The notes beneath the pieces were generated by a model that saw only the letters and a list, made by a program, of their open reading frames with translations, did no database searches and had not been told where the DNA came from. This document shows, piece by piece, positions 38,901 through 52,100 of a stretch of DNA of 64,000 bases. The stretch lies in NCBI GenBank assembly GCA_036345935.2, contig JADWOT020000001.1:13486082-13550081 (forward strand). Direction: 5' to 3'. Positions within the stretch are counted from its first letter, which is position 1; the number at the start of each line of letters is the position of its first letter. Source of the stretch: Taenia hydatigena. Lineage: Eukaryota > Platyhelminthes > Cestoda > Cyclophyllidea > Taeniidae. Both the position numbers and the translations under genes were made by a program.

Positions 38901-41176
38901 CACCTGTATGCGAAATTGGTCAACTTTAATTAGAGTTCTAGCTGGTCTGAAACGAAAAAAAAAACGTCAGTGCCGCGTAAATACGAAGCATTTTCCGATA
39001 ACAATGTAAAACTAAGCGTTACTGACGAAATGTTGGCGCTACTGGGTTGGGAAAGAAATGCAGTGTGTTAGAGGCAACCAGCAATGCTGCCATTAAATGC
39101 TATAAGTTTTTCACTCGATCAGCTGCAATGTTGTTGCTAGGCCAGCCCAATCCACCTTGCTGTGGCTTCGATAACAGACTGGTTGAGTAGTCCTTTATTG
39201 CCAACATTTCATTCAGGCAAATCCGCGTTGTTAAAAGCAAAAGAAAATGCTGCTGCTACTTTTGGAATCAATTTTTATTAAAGGGTTGTATCTACGAAAT
39301 TGGAAGCAGCAGAAGAGGCGGCACCTGCTTCTCTCTGGAACGCACTTAAAGATTCCGATTTATTTCGGAGGAAGAATAAGTCCATAATAGCAAATTACAG
39401 TTGATGTACACATTCACTGCATCAAAATACATCAGGATTAGTCCCATTTTGTGATCAATTTAAACTGTTGTTGTTCATGGCATCTAAGTGCACCTACCAG
39501 TGTGATTCGCTTCAAGGTGACGCGACAGCTAATGATGGTATCTGAGGCAACGAGGATAAACAAGAGAAATAGGGAGCATAAGTAATAGTTTGACTACGAA
39601 TAGCTCGCCTCCCGTTCTCGTTGAAAAGCTGCATTTACTTACCAACATTCGAGCTGCTGATGAGGCCAGCAGACGTGGGATGAATTGATTTCAAATTCAA
39701 CGGCGCATGAGATGAGTTAATGCTTGTCACCCTTTCAAAGTTTATTCAGCCAATTTGGTCAAATTACTTGCGTAATGGACGTAAAGACCATTAGTAGTTC
39801 CGCTATGATAGAGCCTGACTGAGTTAACCAGAGAGTACTATGTCAGGAACCTTAAAGAAGGCCATTTGTGACGCGAGTGGTGTGACGACTGGTTAGCGCT
39901 TTAAATCAGACCGTGGGTGGTAAAAGTCGCACGAGTTGGACAGATGGATTCCAGTTGTTAATCATGAGCTGAAAGATGATGGAAGTAAGGCTATGCAATT
40001 TGGTAATATGTTTCGCAACTCCTTTACTTTATTTATTGGCAGAAGTGCTCGTAGCATAAACTGACTTTCACGATCATATCGCTCATTATGTCACCAACAC
40101 TGCTCTACTTGTTACCCATACGATTTACACCTGTAAAAAACAATGCGCTTCGCCTTTATGTTTCCATGCCTGTCTGGATTTTAATGCACTACTAACATAA
40201 GTAGCTATCATGAATTCCCTGTTGAATGCGATACAAATGCACACCAGAACGACCTGCGTGATGTTGCCGGCGAGAATACTCCCAATACTTATCCGCTAAG
40301 GGAAATACTAGCTGCAATGATTAGTCACAATGAGGTGTGTTCGCACAAATCAAAGACAGCTTAAATTAACTAACTGTGTTATAGACGTTCATACGATAAA
40401 GGGCAATTAGTAGGAAAATCGCAGCAATTATTTGGACAAATGGCTACTAAAAGAAAGCAATTTGATTTAGAGACGCAAATATTGGTCGTTTGTTAATAGT
40501 CCAATGACATTATGACTACAGCTTCATTCTAGTGTCAGTAGTTAGTTTGGTAGAAATCTCACTCATTGTATGCCACATTTAAGCTTCTGATCTCCGGTTA
40601 ATTTGATTATAAAAGGAAGTGCGAGATGATGTTTAAGCAGTTTTCGAACGTCTTAGTCTCTGCCTTGGAGCCCACCTCCTCCTCCTCGCTTGCCTCCAAA
40701 TCACGCAACAATCAGCATTGTGTTGACAGCAATTGGTCCAAATAAACACCGAAATTGTGACAACTATTCAATCAACATTTGACGCAGCACCTATGTAGGT
40801 TAACCAAATTAAAAGATGTGGTTCATATTTCTACTATGGACAAATTGTGAGGGAGAACGAAAAGTTATGCGAATGATTTGTAATGATAAGTTGTCAACTA
40901 TAATGTTATTTATCTCAAGAACAGCTTGAGCTACCATGTCTCGCTAGCTGTCACTGACACCTGATGTGAACACTTGAGGCCGTCGAATCAACATCAGAGT
41001 AATGACTACTCCCCTTGTAGGCATGAGCAACCATTGAGTCTGTACCGCGCAATGGTTTAAGGCAAAGGGATGAGCTCTCGATCGAATGATGGAAAAGGGC
41101 TAAGGCCGAATCCCTGAGGGCCTTATTATAGCAGACTGCTAGTGGATTAGCAGGAGGCTGGATTACCCTTAAGCTC

Positions 41177-41518
41177 TCAAGTAAAATAACTCAAGATAGA
41201 CTGTGGAAATGGAAACCAGCTTATGTGAAATTGGTTCACAGTATATGTGGAGGACGTCGCTGGATAGAGTTCTGGTTCACTGATTTGCGAGGACGGCAAA
41301 AACCTGAAATTTAAATGCTGCCGGTCAAAGATGCTTGCACTCTCAGATTTGCTATAATAGGATTCCATTTGCATTTTCACTGTATAATCGCAAAGGTGAA
41401 GGCAAGTTGGTGTATCATATACCGCGATTAGAGCCGCAGCACTAAGACTCTTTACAGCAATTCCTGTTAATCCATATTTAAATATCACACTGCTGAATTG
41501 CACACAGACAATTAACAA
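41177..41518 (-). CDS. Unidentified open frame kept in both tandem units
   Basis: A 113-codon minus-strand frame beginning MLIVCVQFSS, with an open counterpart of 123 codons at 47999-48370 (MLIVCGQSS…). They share YTVKMQMESYYSKS-like sequence, and about four fifths of residues match. There is no known domain. Conservation of openness over some 7% nucleotide divergence is only weak evidence of coding. The homologous part of copy B (about 22440-22790) is not open. Confidence 0.22.
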   Translation of the reverse strand: MLIVCVQFSSVIFKYGLTGIAVKSLSAAALIAVYDTPTCLHLCDYTVKMQMESYYSKSESASIFDRQHLNFRFLPSSQISEPELYPATSSTYTVNQFHISWFPFPQSILSYFT

Positions 41519-41737
41519 ACTCTTGCAATCACAGAATATTGAAAGGAGACAATATTACCGAGTTTCAATATATTTGGCATGATGAATTTTAGCTAGCTGA
41601 CCTGCCAGTTTGCTCGTTTCACTCTCTTGTGTTACAAACCCATCTATTTGCTTTCTAGTGATGGGGAAAAGCATCGATTCTTCAACAGGGACCACTGAAC
41701 TCGAGAACTTGTGAAGAAGTGTTGTAAGCCTTCTCTT

Positions 41738-42031
41738 TCATCTCTTCGAAAGCCATTCAAAGCCAAGCACGAAATAAACGCAGCCTACTTTCTTTTGAAA
41801 TTTATAGGAATCAAAAGCGTAAATTTGGATGTTTAGCTTTTTGATCTTGCTCTCTTTATAAAAGCAACGCTTTCTTTGCACTGCCGTGCAAAATATCGCA
41901 CTAATTTTGATTGCTTCAATTATGCCGACAGTTACGATCATTGTATACGGTAACAGCAACAAAAAAGGAGTCAACGGTTGTGGCTGTGCTAAAATTTCTG
42001 CACCATTCAATGGAAAAAAATAGACGTTCAA
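41738..42031 (-). CDS. Unidentified open frame with a membrane-like segment, kept in both tandem units
   Basis: A 97-codon minus-strand frame with a hydrophobic stretch (PFLLLLPYTMIVTVGIIEAI) followed by a cysteine-containing basic segment (CTAVQRKRCFYKESK). The second unit has an 87-codon equivalent at 48599-48862. The layout faintly recalls a tetraspanin membrane segment with its following loop, but the defining CCG motif is absent. I would not assign a family. Confidence 0.2.
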   Translation of the reverse strand: MNVYFFPLNGAEILAQPQPLTPFLLLLPYTMIVTVGIIEAIKISAIFCTAVQRKRCFYKESKIKKLNIQIYAFDSYKFQKKVGCVYFVLGFEWLSKR

Positions 42032-42164
42032 GTTCTGGAAGAGACCGACCGAATAGAAGTGTTGAACTCGGTCTTGGTACTCCGGCTGTTATATTGCCTA
42101 CAAACACGATGAATTTTGCCAGTAGAGCCACTCCTGTGTTGGTAGATTGACATTTTCGTCGGAA

Positions 42165-43100
42165 CCACAGGCATACAACACTTTGAAGATGCTTGCATAG
42201 ATGTGTGCAGTTTACCAATGTCAATCTCGATATCGCCGCAATTGCTGTCAGCGCTGCCTTGAATCCATATGGCGGAATCTTATGTCCTTACTCACCAACC
42301 GGAGGGAGGTTCACGTTGAGATTTCAGTAGTCACTTTGAAGCATGCCTAGCAGAGCTCACTGGAGCGCGCTAACCACACTCGCTAATATCCTGGTTCCAG
42401 GATAGATTTGTCCATTTGGCCTAATAACTCAATCATCCTTACGTTAATTGGATAATGGGGATATTATTAATGTCTTCTGCATGACGCGAGTCAGATGTTC
42501 CACAATTTGCCCACGCTAATCTGAATCATAGGACTGTGTGCCGCATAGTAGGGCTCCGTATCATTACTAGTTATGCGGGCAAAAATAAAGCATGTGCGGT
42601 ACAGTGAACCGTTTGAAGTGAACTTGAACACTTCCTTAACTGCCAGCGTCAAAAAGACCCTTAATATTTGTTACCACAAATAAAGCTCTGAAGTCGGAAT
42701 AAGTGGTTAATAAGACCACTCGTCAGATCAGGGAGTTGGCCACATCTCATGTGCCAATCCGGGTATTCGCTTGAACTTTGCCCGGTTTTGCATACTTTGA
42801 TGCAAGAAAATTTTTGAGGATTTCGAGTGCCGTTGATGGGTTGAAGATTATGACTACCTGATGGACGTGTTCCAAAACTTTGCCTCGTGTGCTTGGTAAG
42901 CTAAAACATACCGTCTCAACTTATCTGCTACTGCTCTCTGACGCAATGCGGTGGTCATAAGCTAGTAGTCTTATTGACTGCAGTCCTCGACTTCCACTGC
43001 ACTAATGAGTTGCGTCTCTGACCTTAGGATTGCCTCTACTGGCATTCATTCTAAAAGTCTAGTGTGTTGACAAACATCAGCACACCATTTTGACCATCAA
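42165..43100 (+). repeat. Repeat family X, partial copy F
   Basis: Collinear with copy A from about 6700 to 7200 and with copy C from about 36150 (GTCAGCGCTGCCTTGAAT, CTAATATCCTGGTTCC, ATGTTCCACAATTTGCCC), fading after about 42930. It follows copy C directly, giving a head-to-tail spacing of about 6.1 kb. Its duplicate in tandem unit 2 is at about 49020-49940. Confidence 0.7.
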
Positions 43101-44880
43101 TCAACTCATTAAGTGGTCGCAGCGTATAATCTGACCATATTTTACAAACTTAGGATCTTTTAACGAAATGTTGCTCTGGTTTTTGGCAATGCCAAGGCCA
43201 AGGATGCGGATAGGAAGCCAGCTAAAAAGCCATAATTTTTGAATAGTTTTCTTTGCCGGATTAGAAACGAGAATCAAGCGCTACCTACTTTTAAAGTGTT
43301 GCAAAATTCAAAAGTTTTGCTTTCGGGAGATCTAAAATGTTGCCTTGCTATTCTCTTCTTTGATTGCCTCTTGCCCTACGCTTAAAGCCTATTCTTCTGT
43401 GTACATCTGCAGGCCTATTCAACACTCCTTACACAGCCACAGCATCTTTCAAGAGGAAATGCTACATTTTATCTACGCACTTTCTATTTTCTTGTATTAA
43501 TTGAGTGTTGGGGCGTAAATGGTAGCCATTTTCTTGTCAAAATCAAGTTCATTCCAAATTCTTATGCAACCCACCAAAAGCTCTTGTGTGTTTATTTGCA
43601 AATAAAAAGAGACCGTCTCCTAACTCTGAATAAGTAACAGGTAAAGCATCAAATTTTTTTTGAGTTTCCTGGTTTTCACAGATCCAATTGGTTCTACACA
43701 CCCTAATTGCCTTCATATTATGGAAGAAAAATATCTGTTACTCACTTTGAGGAGTTAGATGCCTCGCTACTTCACTAGGTGGAGGACTCTATGCTCTACT
43801 CCATCTGGCGAAATTACACCACGCATAAATGCTCATGCCTTATTCCCACGCCACCGCATAAAGCCGTATAAGAGGCAAACAGCTTTTCATGGCTTTGACA
43901 TCATCCTCTCAGCAACTCAACACGTTGTTGTTTTATTTTATGCCATGAAGACTGATGAAAAATTTCTGCGCCTTCTGCAAGCGTGATCTTGGTACTTTTT
44001 GGCAAAAAGGTCTTTTGAGTAAAACATCTACTAGAAATTATCAAAATGTACTTTTCTCCCATTTAGCTCTTCACGAACATCTGCTTTGAAGTAGATTACC
44101 TTCGTCTCTCCTTTCTAGCATACCTCGACCATCTTAGGCTTTATATTAACATCGACGATAGATGGTCTTGAGTAGGGGTTAGCAGCTGCACACTCGAAGG
44201 TGAGTTGAGTAAGCAACGGGTTGCTAAGAATGCTGCACACGAAGTCCCCTACAGATGCCATCTACCACCTACAGAAGATTAACTAATGGAGTTGTAAGAA
44301 AGTCAGGAGATGCAGATCAATCCAAACCATACAATGAATGCACTTAAAAGAGGCATAGACACGAAGGCTAACACAAATGCAAGCTTGGTAATCCTGGTTA
44401 GTAGTTTGAGGACAACCACTTTAGTAGCCATCATTGGAGTTGACATCTCCCCTGAAGCCAGGTCATTGCGAAGTCTATTTTTTGCTTTCACTCTAATTGA
44501 GAAATGTATTCGGTTTTATGCACGTTTAAGTGGTCATAATTCGTCTCATTTGCCGCAGAGCGGTGGTCATCGAATCCTCTAAATAGCCAAACTTGCTTTT
44601 AGACTGTAGGCAAGTCAACTGGTGTAATGACAGTCTGTATTACCATTCCCAGTGTTTGTCATTGCGCCCGCTCCAAGGATATTTCCAACTCAAGATGATG
44701 GAGAGATAAAACAAAATAATTTTAGGCTTTATTGGCATACCTCCTCGTACTATCCTTATCGTACGATCTGCAAAGCTGCCGGCATGGAAAAAAGACACAA
44801 AAGTCACATTTTATTCGTAGTGAGTGCAATGGACATTGGCAAAAAGAGACAAACTTGGCAAAGGGAACATGGCTCCTCTT
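43100..44880. other. Middle of the tandem unit, no gene seen
   Basis: There is no match to X copies A-D that I can see. Short frames at 43759-43986, 44303-44491 and 44310-44582 have counterparts in unit 2 (50725-50925, 51144-51332, 51133-51423), but some differ in length and reading frame, as expected of non-coding sequence. Confidence 0.45.
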
Positions 44881-45800
44881 AAGCCGTGTAGATCTCCTAG
44901 TAAATCTGTGATTTTTTCACAGATGGTGTGTCCACTCTAACGCATGTATAACAGTGTAAGACCTGGACCATTCGTCCCCCAGACAGGTTATTATGCAGCC
45001 CAGTAGAGCACAGAGGCAGCGGACGGTGAAGTAAAAGAGCGTTCAAACGGCCTATACCAAATTGACATTTTTGGCACTGTAGCACCAAATGAGACCAGAA
45101 ACTGCTCATGTGATACGAGACTTATTAAGGAACCACTTAGGTCATTTGTGACACATTTGGAAATAAGGAAAGTGTTCATGGCGCCATCAAAGGTAATTCG
45201 GACGATACACGTTTGACAAATTCCCCAACAAAGTGCAGTCTAAGCAGGTTATTAAACGACTCAGTAAGGCGTGGAGGCAGCGGACAGAGAAGTAGAAGAA
45301 CGCGAGAACGGTTTTTTGCAATCGGTATTATAGGCACTGTAGCACCAAATGAGACCAGAAACTGCTTAAACAGTGCATGCTTGATGCATTTCCTGACAGA
45401 GTGCAATAATGTATTGAATATCATTGGCGAGAAAAGTGTGTGGGACTGAACGGGTTAACTGGACGGTATTGGCACAGCTCTGTCACTTTAAGACTGAGGC
45501 CGCGTTATTCATGATCAAATAATACCCGATTCGGAACTGCATGTTGCATATAGTGCTAAAAGTCTTAAAATATTTCTGGCACGAAATTTTGGTAATGTTT
45601 TGGACACAACGAGAAAAACTAGTAAATTTGGCGGGATGAACAGAAAACAAGTGATCTAGTCAAAAAAATTCTTAGTGAAACACCAGACTAGTGTAAAAAG
45701 CTGGAACTTGAGTAATTTGTGGGGAGTAGCTGAAATAGCATGTAAAGCAAGGGAGGCAGTAGAATGCTAGTTGGTTAAGAAATTTGAGAGTTGATTGGTT
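44880..45800 (-). repeat. Repeat family X, partial inverted copy G
   Basis: Same orientation as copy D, matching about 58640-59370 (AGAGGCAGCGGACG, AATGAGACCAGAA, CACATTTGGAAATAAGGAAA, GGAAACACCAG-like words). It contains an internal duplication of about 255 bp. The duplicate in tandem unit 2 is at about 51720-52640. Confidence 0.75.
44985..45440. repeat. Internal ~255-bp duplication within copy G
   Basis: GGCAGCGGACGGTGAAGTA… at about 45012 recurs as GGCAGCGGACAGAGAAGTA… at about 45271, each followed by GCACTGTAGCACCAAATGAG and ACCAGAAACTGCT. Copy D has a single version. The same doubling is present in tandem unit 2, so it predates the tandem duplication. Confidence 0.75.
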
Positions 45801-45916
45801 ACAACCAATCGGAGAACCGACGCCTGCGACATTGATGGAGGAGAAAGGCAAGTTTGTGAGATTATCCCTCTGCTTAACGCGGTATTTTTACTCTAAGGGT
45901 GTTATAGACATATTAA

Positions 45917-45937
45917 TTGTTGTTGTTGTTGTTGGTG
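45917..45937 (+). repeat. (TTG)n microsatellite, unit 1
   Basis: About six TTG repeats followed by GTGCACATGCACGTTCAGCC. The counterpart in unit 2 is at 52753-52772. Confidence 0.85.
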
Positions 45938-46130
45938 CACATGCACGTTCAGCCAGCGGTTAGCGAAGGAGGACCGATGTCCCCAGGAGGCACTTCCGAA
46001 TCTGTTTCGTCTTGCGGAAGATGTACCATAACCATCTTCCGCATTAGCAGGACCATACTGACCCAAAAGTGAAGATGCCACAAACCATCAATAGTTTGAT
46101 ATTGTAGACATTGTGAAAAGTGTCAAGAAA

Positions 46131-46131
46131 A
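46131..46131. other. Single ambiguous base at the tandem junction
   Basis: The only N in the window sits exactly between the end of unit 1 (…TCAAGAAAAG) and the start of unit 2 (AGCAGTAGAAG). This is where a contig join would fall, so the order and number of units here are uncertain. Confidence 0.95.
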
Positions 46132-49100
46132 GNAGCAGTAGAAGAGGCGGCACCTGCTTCTCTCTGGAACGCACTTAAAGATTCCGATTTATTTCGGAGG
46201 AAGAATAAGTCCATAATAGCAAATTACAGTTGATGTACATATTCACTGCATCAAAATACATTAAGATTAGTCCCATCTTGTAATCAATTTAAACTGTCGT
46301 TGTTCATGGCACCTAAGTGCACCTACCAGCGTGATTCGCTTCAAAGTGACGCGACAGCTAATGATGGTATCTGAGGCAACGAGGAAAAACAAGAGAATTA
46401 GGAAGTATAAGTAATAGTTTGACTACGAGTAGCTGGCCTCCCGTTCTCGTTGAAAAGCTGCATTTACTTATCAACATTCGAGCTGCTGATGAGGCCAGCA
46501 GACGTGGGATGACCTGATTTCAAATTCAACGGCGCATGAGATGAGGTAATGCTTGTCACCCTATCAAAGTTTATTCAGCCAATTTGGTCAAATTACTTGC
46601 GTAATGGACGTAAAGACCATTAGTAGTTCCGCTATGATAGAACCTGACTGAGTTAACCAGCGAGTACTGTGTCAGGAACCTTAAAGAAGGTCATTTGTGA
46701 CGCGAGTGGTATGACGACTGGTTAGCGCTTTAAATCAGACCGTGGGTGGTAAAAGTCGCACGAGTTGGACAGATGGATTCCAGTTGTTGATCATGAGCTG
46801 AAAGATGATGGAAGTAAGGCTGTGCAATTTTGGTAATATGTTTCGCAACTCCTTTACTTTATTTATTGGCAGAAGTGCTCGTAACATAAACTGACTTTCG
46901 CGATCATATCGCTCATTATGTCACCAACACTGCTCTACTTGTTACCCATACGATTCACACCTATATGAAACAATGCGCTTCGTCTTTGTGTTCCCATATC
47001 TGCCTGGAGTTTAATGCACTACTAACAAAAGTAGCTATCATGAATTCCCTGTTGAATGCGATACAAATGCACACCAGACCGATCTGCATGATGCTGCCGG
47101 CGAGTACACTCGCAATACTTATCCGCTAAGGAAAAAACCAGCCGCAAAGATTAGTCACAATGAGGCGTGTTCGCACAAATCAATGACAGCTTATATTAAC
47201 TGCGTTAAAGACGTTCATACAATAAAGGACAATTAGTGAGAAAATTGCAGCAATTATTTGAACAAATGGCTACTAAAAGAAAGCGATTTGATTTAGAGAC
47301 GCAACTATTGGTCGTTTACTAAGCTTCATCCCAAGAGTGTTTTTTAATAGTCCAATGACATTATGGCTGCAGCTTCATTATGGTGTTAGTAGTCAGTTCG
47401 ATGGAAATCCCATTTATGTATGTCACATTTAAGTGTCTGACATTCGGTAGATATAATTATGAAAAGGAAGTACGAGATGATGTTTAATCAGTTTTCGAAC
47501 GTCTCACTTTCTGCCTTAGAGCCCACCTCCTCCTCTTCGCTTGCCTCCAAGTCATGCAACAATCAGCGTTGTGTTGATAGCAATTTGTCCAAAGAAACGC
47601 TAAAATTGTGACAACTATTCAATCAACATTTGACGCAGCATCTAGCTAGGTTAACCAAATTAAAAGATGCGGTTCATATGTCTACTATGGACAAATTGTG
47701 AGGTAGAACGAAAAGTTATGCGAATGATTTGTAATGATAAGTTGCTAACTATAATGTTAATTATCCCAAGGACAGCATGAGCTACCATGTCTCGCTAGCT
47801 GCCGCTGATATCTGATGTGAGTTCTTGAGGCCGTCGAATCAGCATAGGAGCAATGGGTACTTCCCTTGTAGGCATGAGCAACCATTGACTCTGTACTAGG
47901 CAATAGTTTAGAGCAAAAGGATGAGCTCTCGATCGAATGATGGAAAAGGGCTACGGTCGAACCCCTGAGTGCCCCTATTGTCGCAGACTGCTAATGGATT
48001 AGCAAGAGACTGGCTTACTCTTAAGCTTTCGAGTAAAATAACTCAAGATAGACTGTGGAAATGGAAACCAGCTTATGTAAAAGTGGTTCACAGTATGTGT
48101 GGGCGACGTCGCTGGATAGAGTTCTGGTTCATTGATTTGCAAGGATGGCAAAAATCTGCAATTTAAATACTGCCGGTCAAAGATGCTTGCACTCTTCGAT
48201 TTGCTATAATAGGATTCCATTTGCATTTCCACTGTATAATCGCAAAGGTGAAGGCAAGTTAGGGTATCGTATATCTCGATAAGAGACGCAGCACTAAGAC
48301 CCTTTACAGCAATCCCTGTTAATCCACATTTTAATATTACAATGCTGGATTGCCCGCAGACAATTAACAAACTCCTGCAATCACAGAGTATTGAAAGGAG
48401 ATAATATTACTGAGTTTCACTATATTTAGCATGATAAATTATAGCTAGCTGACCTGCCAGTTTGTTCGTTTCACTCTGTTGTGTCACGAACCCATCTATT
48501 TTCTTTCAAATGATGGAGAAAAGCATCAAATTCTCAATAGAGACCACTGGACTCGAGGACTTGTGAAGAACTGTTGCAGAACTTCTCCTTCATCTCTTCT
48601 AACGCCATTCAAAGCCAAGGACTAAATAAACGCATCGTTCTTCCTTTTGAAATTTATAGGAATTAAAAGCGTAAATTCGGATGTTTAGCTTTTTGATCTT
48701 GCTCCTTTTATAAAAGCAACACTTTCTTTGCACCGCTGTGTAAAATATCGCACTAATTTTGACTGCTTCAATTATGCCGATAGTTGCGATCGTGATAAAC
48801 AGTAACAGCAACAAAACAGGAGTCAACGGTTGTGGCTGTGCTAAAACTTCTGCACTATTCAATGGAAAAATTCCACGTTAAAGTTCTGGAAGAGACCGAC
48901 CTAAAAGAAGTGTTGAACTGGGTCTCGGTACCCTGACCATTACATTGCCTGCAAATATTATGATTGTTGCCAGTAGAACTACTCCTAAGTTGGTAGATTG
49001 ACACTTTCGTCGAAACCACAGATGGACAACACTTTCAAGATGCTTGCATAGGTGTGCGCAGTTTATTGACGTCAATCTCAATATTTCCGCATTCACTGTC

Positions 49101-52100
49101 AGCGCTGCCTTGAATTTTCATATGGCGAAATCTATATGTCTTTACTCACCAACCGAAGGGAGGTGAGACTTCAGTAGTCACTCTAAAGTATGCCTAGCAG
49201 AGTTCACTGGAGCTCGCTAACCACGCTCGCCAATATCCTGGTTCCTGACAGAATGCTTACCATGAAGACTTGCCCATTTGGCCAAAGAACTCAATCATCT
49301 TCACTTCAACTTGGCTAATAGAGATGTTATTAATGCCTTCTCCATGACGTGGGTCAGATGCTCCACAATTTGCCCATGCGCATCTGAATCATAGGACTGT
49401 GTGCCGCATAGTGGGACTTCGTGTCATTGCAAGTTATGCGGGCAATAATAAAGCATGTGCGACACAGTGAACCGTTTGAAGTGAACTTGAACACTTCCTT
49501 AACTACCAGCATCAAAAAGACTTTTAATACTTGTTACCACGAATAAAGCTCTGAAGTCGGAATAAGTGGTTAATAAGACCACTCGTCAGATCAGGGAGTT
49601 AGCCACATATCATGTGCTAATCCGGGTATTCGCTTGACCTTCGCATACTTTGATGTAAGAAGATTTTTGAGGAGTTCGGGTGCTATTGATGGGTTGAAGA
49701 TTTTAACTACCTGATGGACGTGTTCTACAACTTTGCCTCGTGTGCTTCGTAAGCTAAGACATACCCCCCCCGACTTGCCTACTGCTGCACTCTGGCGCAA
49801 TGTGGTGGTCGTTGGCTAGTAGTCTCATTGACTGCAGTCCTCGACTTTCACTGCACTAATGAGTTGCGCCTCTGACCTTAGGAATGCCTCTACTGGCTTT
49901 CATTCTGAAAGTCTAGTGTGTTGACAAACATCAGCACACTGCTTAGACCATCAATCCACTCATTAAGTAGTCGCAGTGTATAATCTGACCATATTTTGCA
50001 AACTTAGGATCTTTTAACAAAATTTTGCTCTGGTTTTTTTGGTTATGCCAAGGCCGAGGATGCGGATAGGAAGCTAGCCAAAATGCCATAAGTTTTGAAT
50101 AGTTTTCTTTGCCGGACTAGAAACGAAAAACTAGGCGCTACCTACTTTTAAGGGTTGCAAAATTCAGGAGTTTTGCTTTTAGATGATCTAAAAATGTTGC
50201 CTTGCTATTCGCCTCTTTGATTGCTTTTCGCCCTACGCCTAAAGCCCATTCTCTGATGTACATCTGCAGACCTTTTCAGCATCTTTCAAGTGGAAACGCT
50301 GTATTCTATCTAAGTACTTTCCATTTCCTTGTATTATTTGAGAAGTGAAGTGCAAAAAGTAGCAATTTCTCTGTTAAAGTCAAGTCCATTCCAAGTTCTA
50401 ATGTAACCCACCAAAAGCTCATGTGTGTTTATTTGCAAATAAAACGAGACCGCCTCATAATACTGAATAAGTGACAGATAAACATCAGCTATTCATCGAG
50501 CTTCCTGGTTTTCACGGATCCAATTGGTTCTACACACCCTAATTGCCTTCAAACTATGGGAGAAAAATATCTGTTACTCACTTTGAGGAGTTAGACTCAT
50601 CGCTACTTCACTAGGTGGAGGACTCTATGCTCTACTCCATCTGACGAAATCACACTACGCATAAATGCTCATGCCTTGTTTCCACGCCACCGCATAGAAC
50701 TGTTTAAGAGACAAACAGCTTTGCATGGCTTCGACATCATCCTCTCAGCAACTTAACCCGTTGTTGTTTTATTTGATGCCACGAAGACTGATGAAAAATT
50801 TCTGCGCCTTCTGCAAGCGTGATCTTGGTACTTTTTGGCAAAAAGGTCTTTTGAGCAAAACATCTACTAGAAATGATCAAAGTGTACTTTTCTCCCATTT
50901 AACTCTTCACGAACATCTGCCTTGAAGTAGATTACCTTCGCCTCTCCTTTCTACCATACCCCGACCATCTTCACTTAGGCTTTATACCAACATCGACGAT
51001 AGATGGTCTTGAGTAGGGGCTAGCAGCTGCACACTCGAAGATGAGTTGAGTAAGCAATAGGTTGCTAAGAATGCTGCACACGAAGTCCCCTACAGCCGCC
51101 ATCTACCACCTACAGAAGATTAACTAATAGAGTTGCAAGAAAGTCATGAGATGCAGATCAATCCAAACCAAACAATGAATGCACTTAAAAGAAGCATAGA
51201 CACGAAAGCTAACACAAATGCAAGCTTGCTAATCCTGGTTAGTAGATTGAGGACAGCCACTTTAGTGGCCATCATTGGCGTTGGCATCTCCCCTGAAGCC
51301 AGGTCATTGCGAAGTCTACTTTTTGCTTTCACTCTAATTGAGAAATGTGATCGGTTTTATGCACGTTTAAGCGGTCATAATTCGTCTCATTTGCCGCAGA
51401 GCGGTGGTCATCGAATCCTCTGAAATAGCCAAACTTGCTTTTAGACTGTAAGCAAGTCAACTGGTGTAATGACAGTTTGTATTACCATTCCCAGTGTTTG
51501 TCATTGCGCCCGCTCCAAGGATATTTCCAACTCAAGATGATAGAGAGATAAAACAAAATAATTTTAGGCTTTACCGGCACACCTCCTCGCACTATCCCCA
51601 TCGTACGATCTGCAAAGCTGCTGGCATGGAAAAAGACAAAAGTCACATTTTATTGGTAGTGAGTGCGATGGACATTGGCAAAAAGAGACAAACTTAGCAA
51701 AGGGAACATGGCTCCTCTTAAGCCGCGTAGATCTCCTAGTAAATCTGTGATTTTTTCACAGATGGTGTGTCCACTTTAACGCATGTATAACAGTGTAAGA
51801 CCTGGACCATTCTCCCCCAGACAGGTTATTATACAGCCCAGTAGGGCACAGAGGCAGCTGACGGTGAAGTAAAAGAGCATTCAAACGGCCTATACCAAAT
51901 TGACATTTTTGGCACTGTAGCACCAAATGAGACCAGAAACTGCTCATGTGATACAAGACTTATTAAGGAACCACTTAGGTCATTTGTGGCACATTTGGAA
52001 ATAAGGAAAGTGTTCATAGCGCCATCAAAGGTAATTCGGACGATACACGTTTGACAAATTCCCCAACAAAGTGCATTTTAAGCAGGTTGTTAAGCGACTC

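Larger units (their letters stand above)
35960..42160 (+). repeat. Repeat family X, copy C
   Basis: Collinear with copy A from about 6580 to 11359 (here 35960-41053); beyond that it continues with sequence shared with copy B to about 41670. The part from 39308 onward is duplicated in the tandem unit. Shared landmarks with A include GAAGGCAGAATCTC near 35984, GATGTTATGTCTGCC near 37407 and CAATTGACGATGC-like sequence near 37798. The ZBED-like region is present around 39300-39430 but eroded. Its 3' boundary is set approximately, where a second partial copy (F) begins. Confidence 0.78.
39308..46130 (+). repeat. Tandem segment, unit 1 (about 6.8 kb)
   Basis: Starting at AGCAGAAGAGGCGGCACCTG, the whole segment is repeated at 46132-52880 at roughly 93% identity by eye. 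It contains the 3' part of copy C, a partial forward copy F, an unrelated middle (43100-44880), an inverted partial copy G and a (TTG)n run. Its last 60 bp (CAATAGTTTGATATTGTAGA…) match sequence found only after 53745 in the second unit, so about 0.86 kb present in unit 2 (about 52880-53735) is missing here. Confidence 0.9.
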
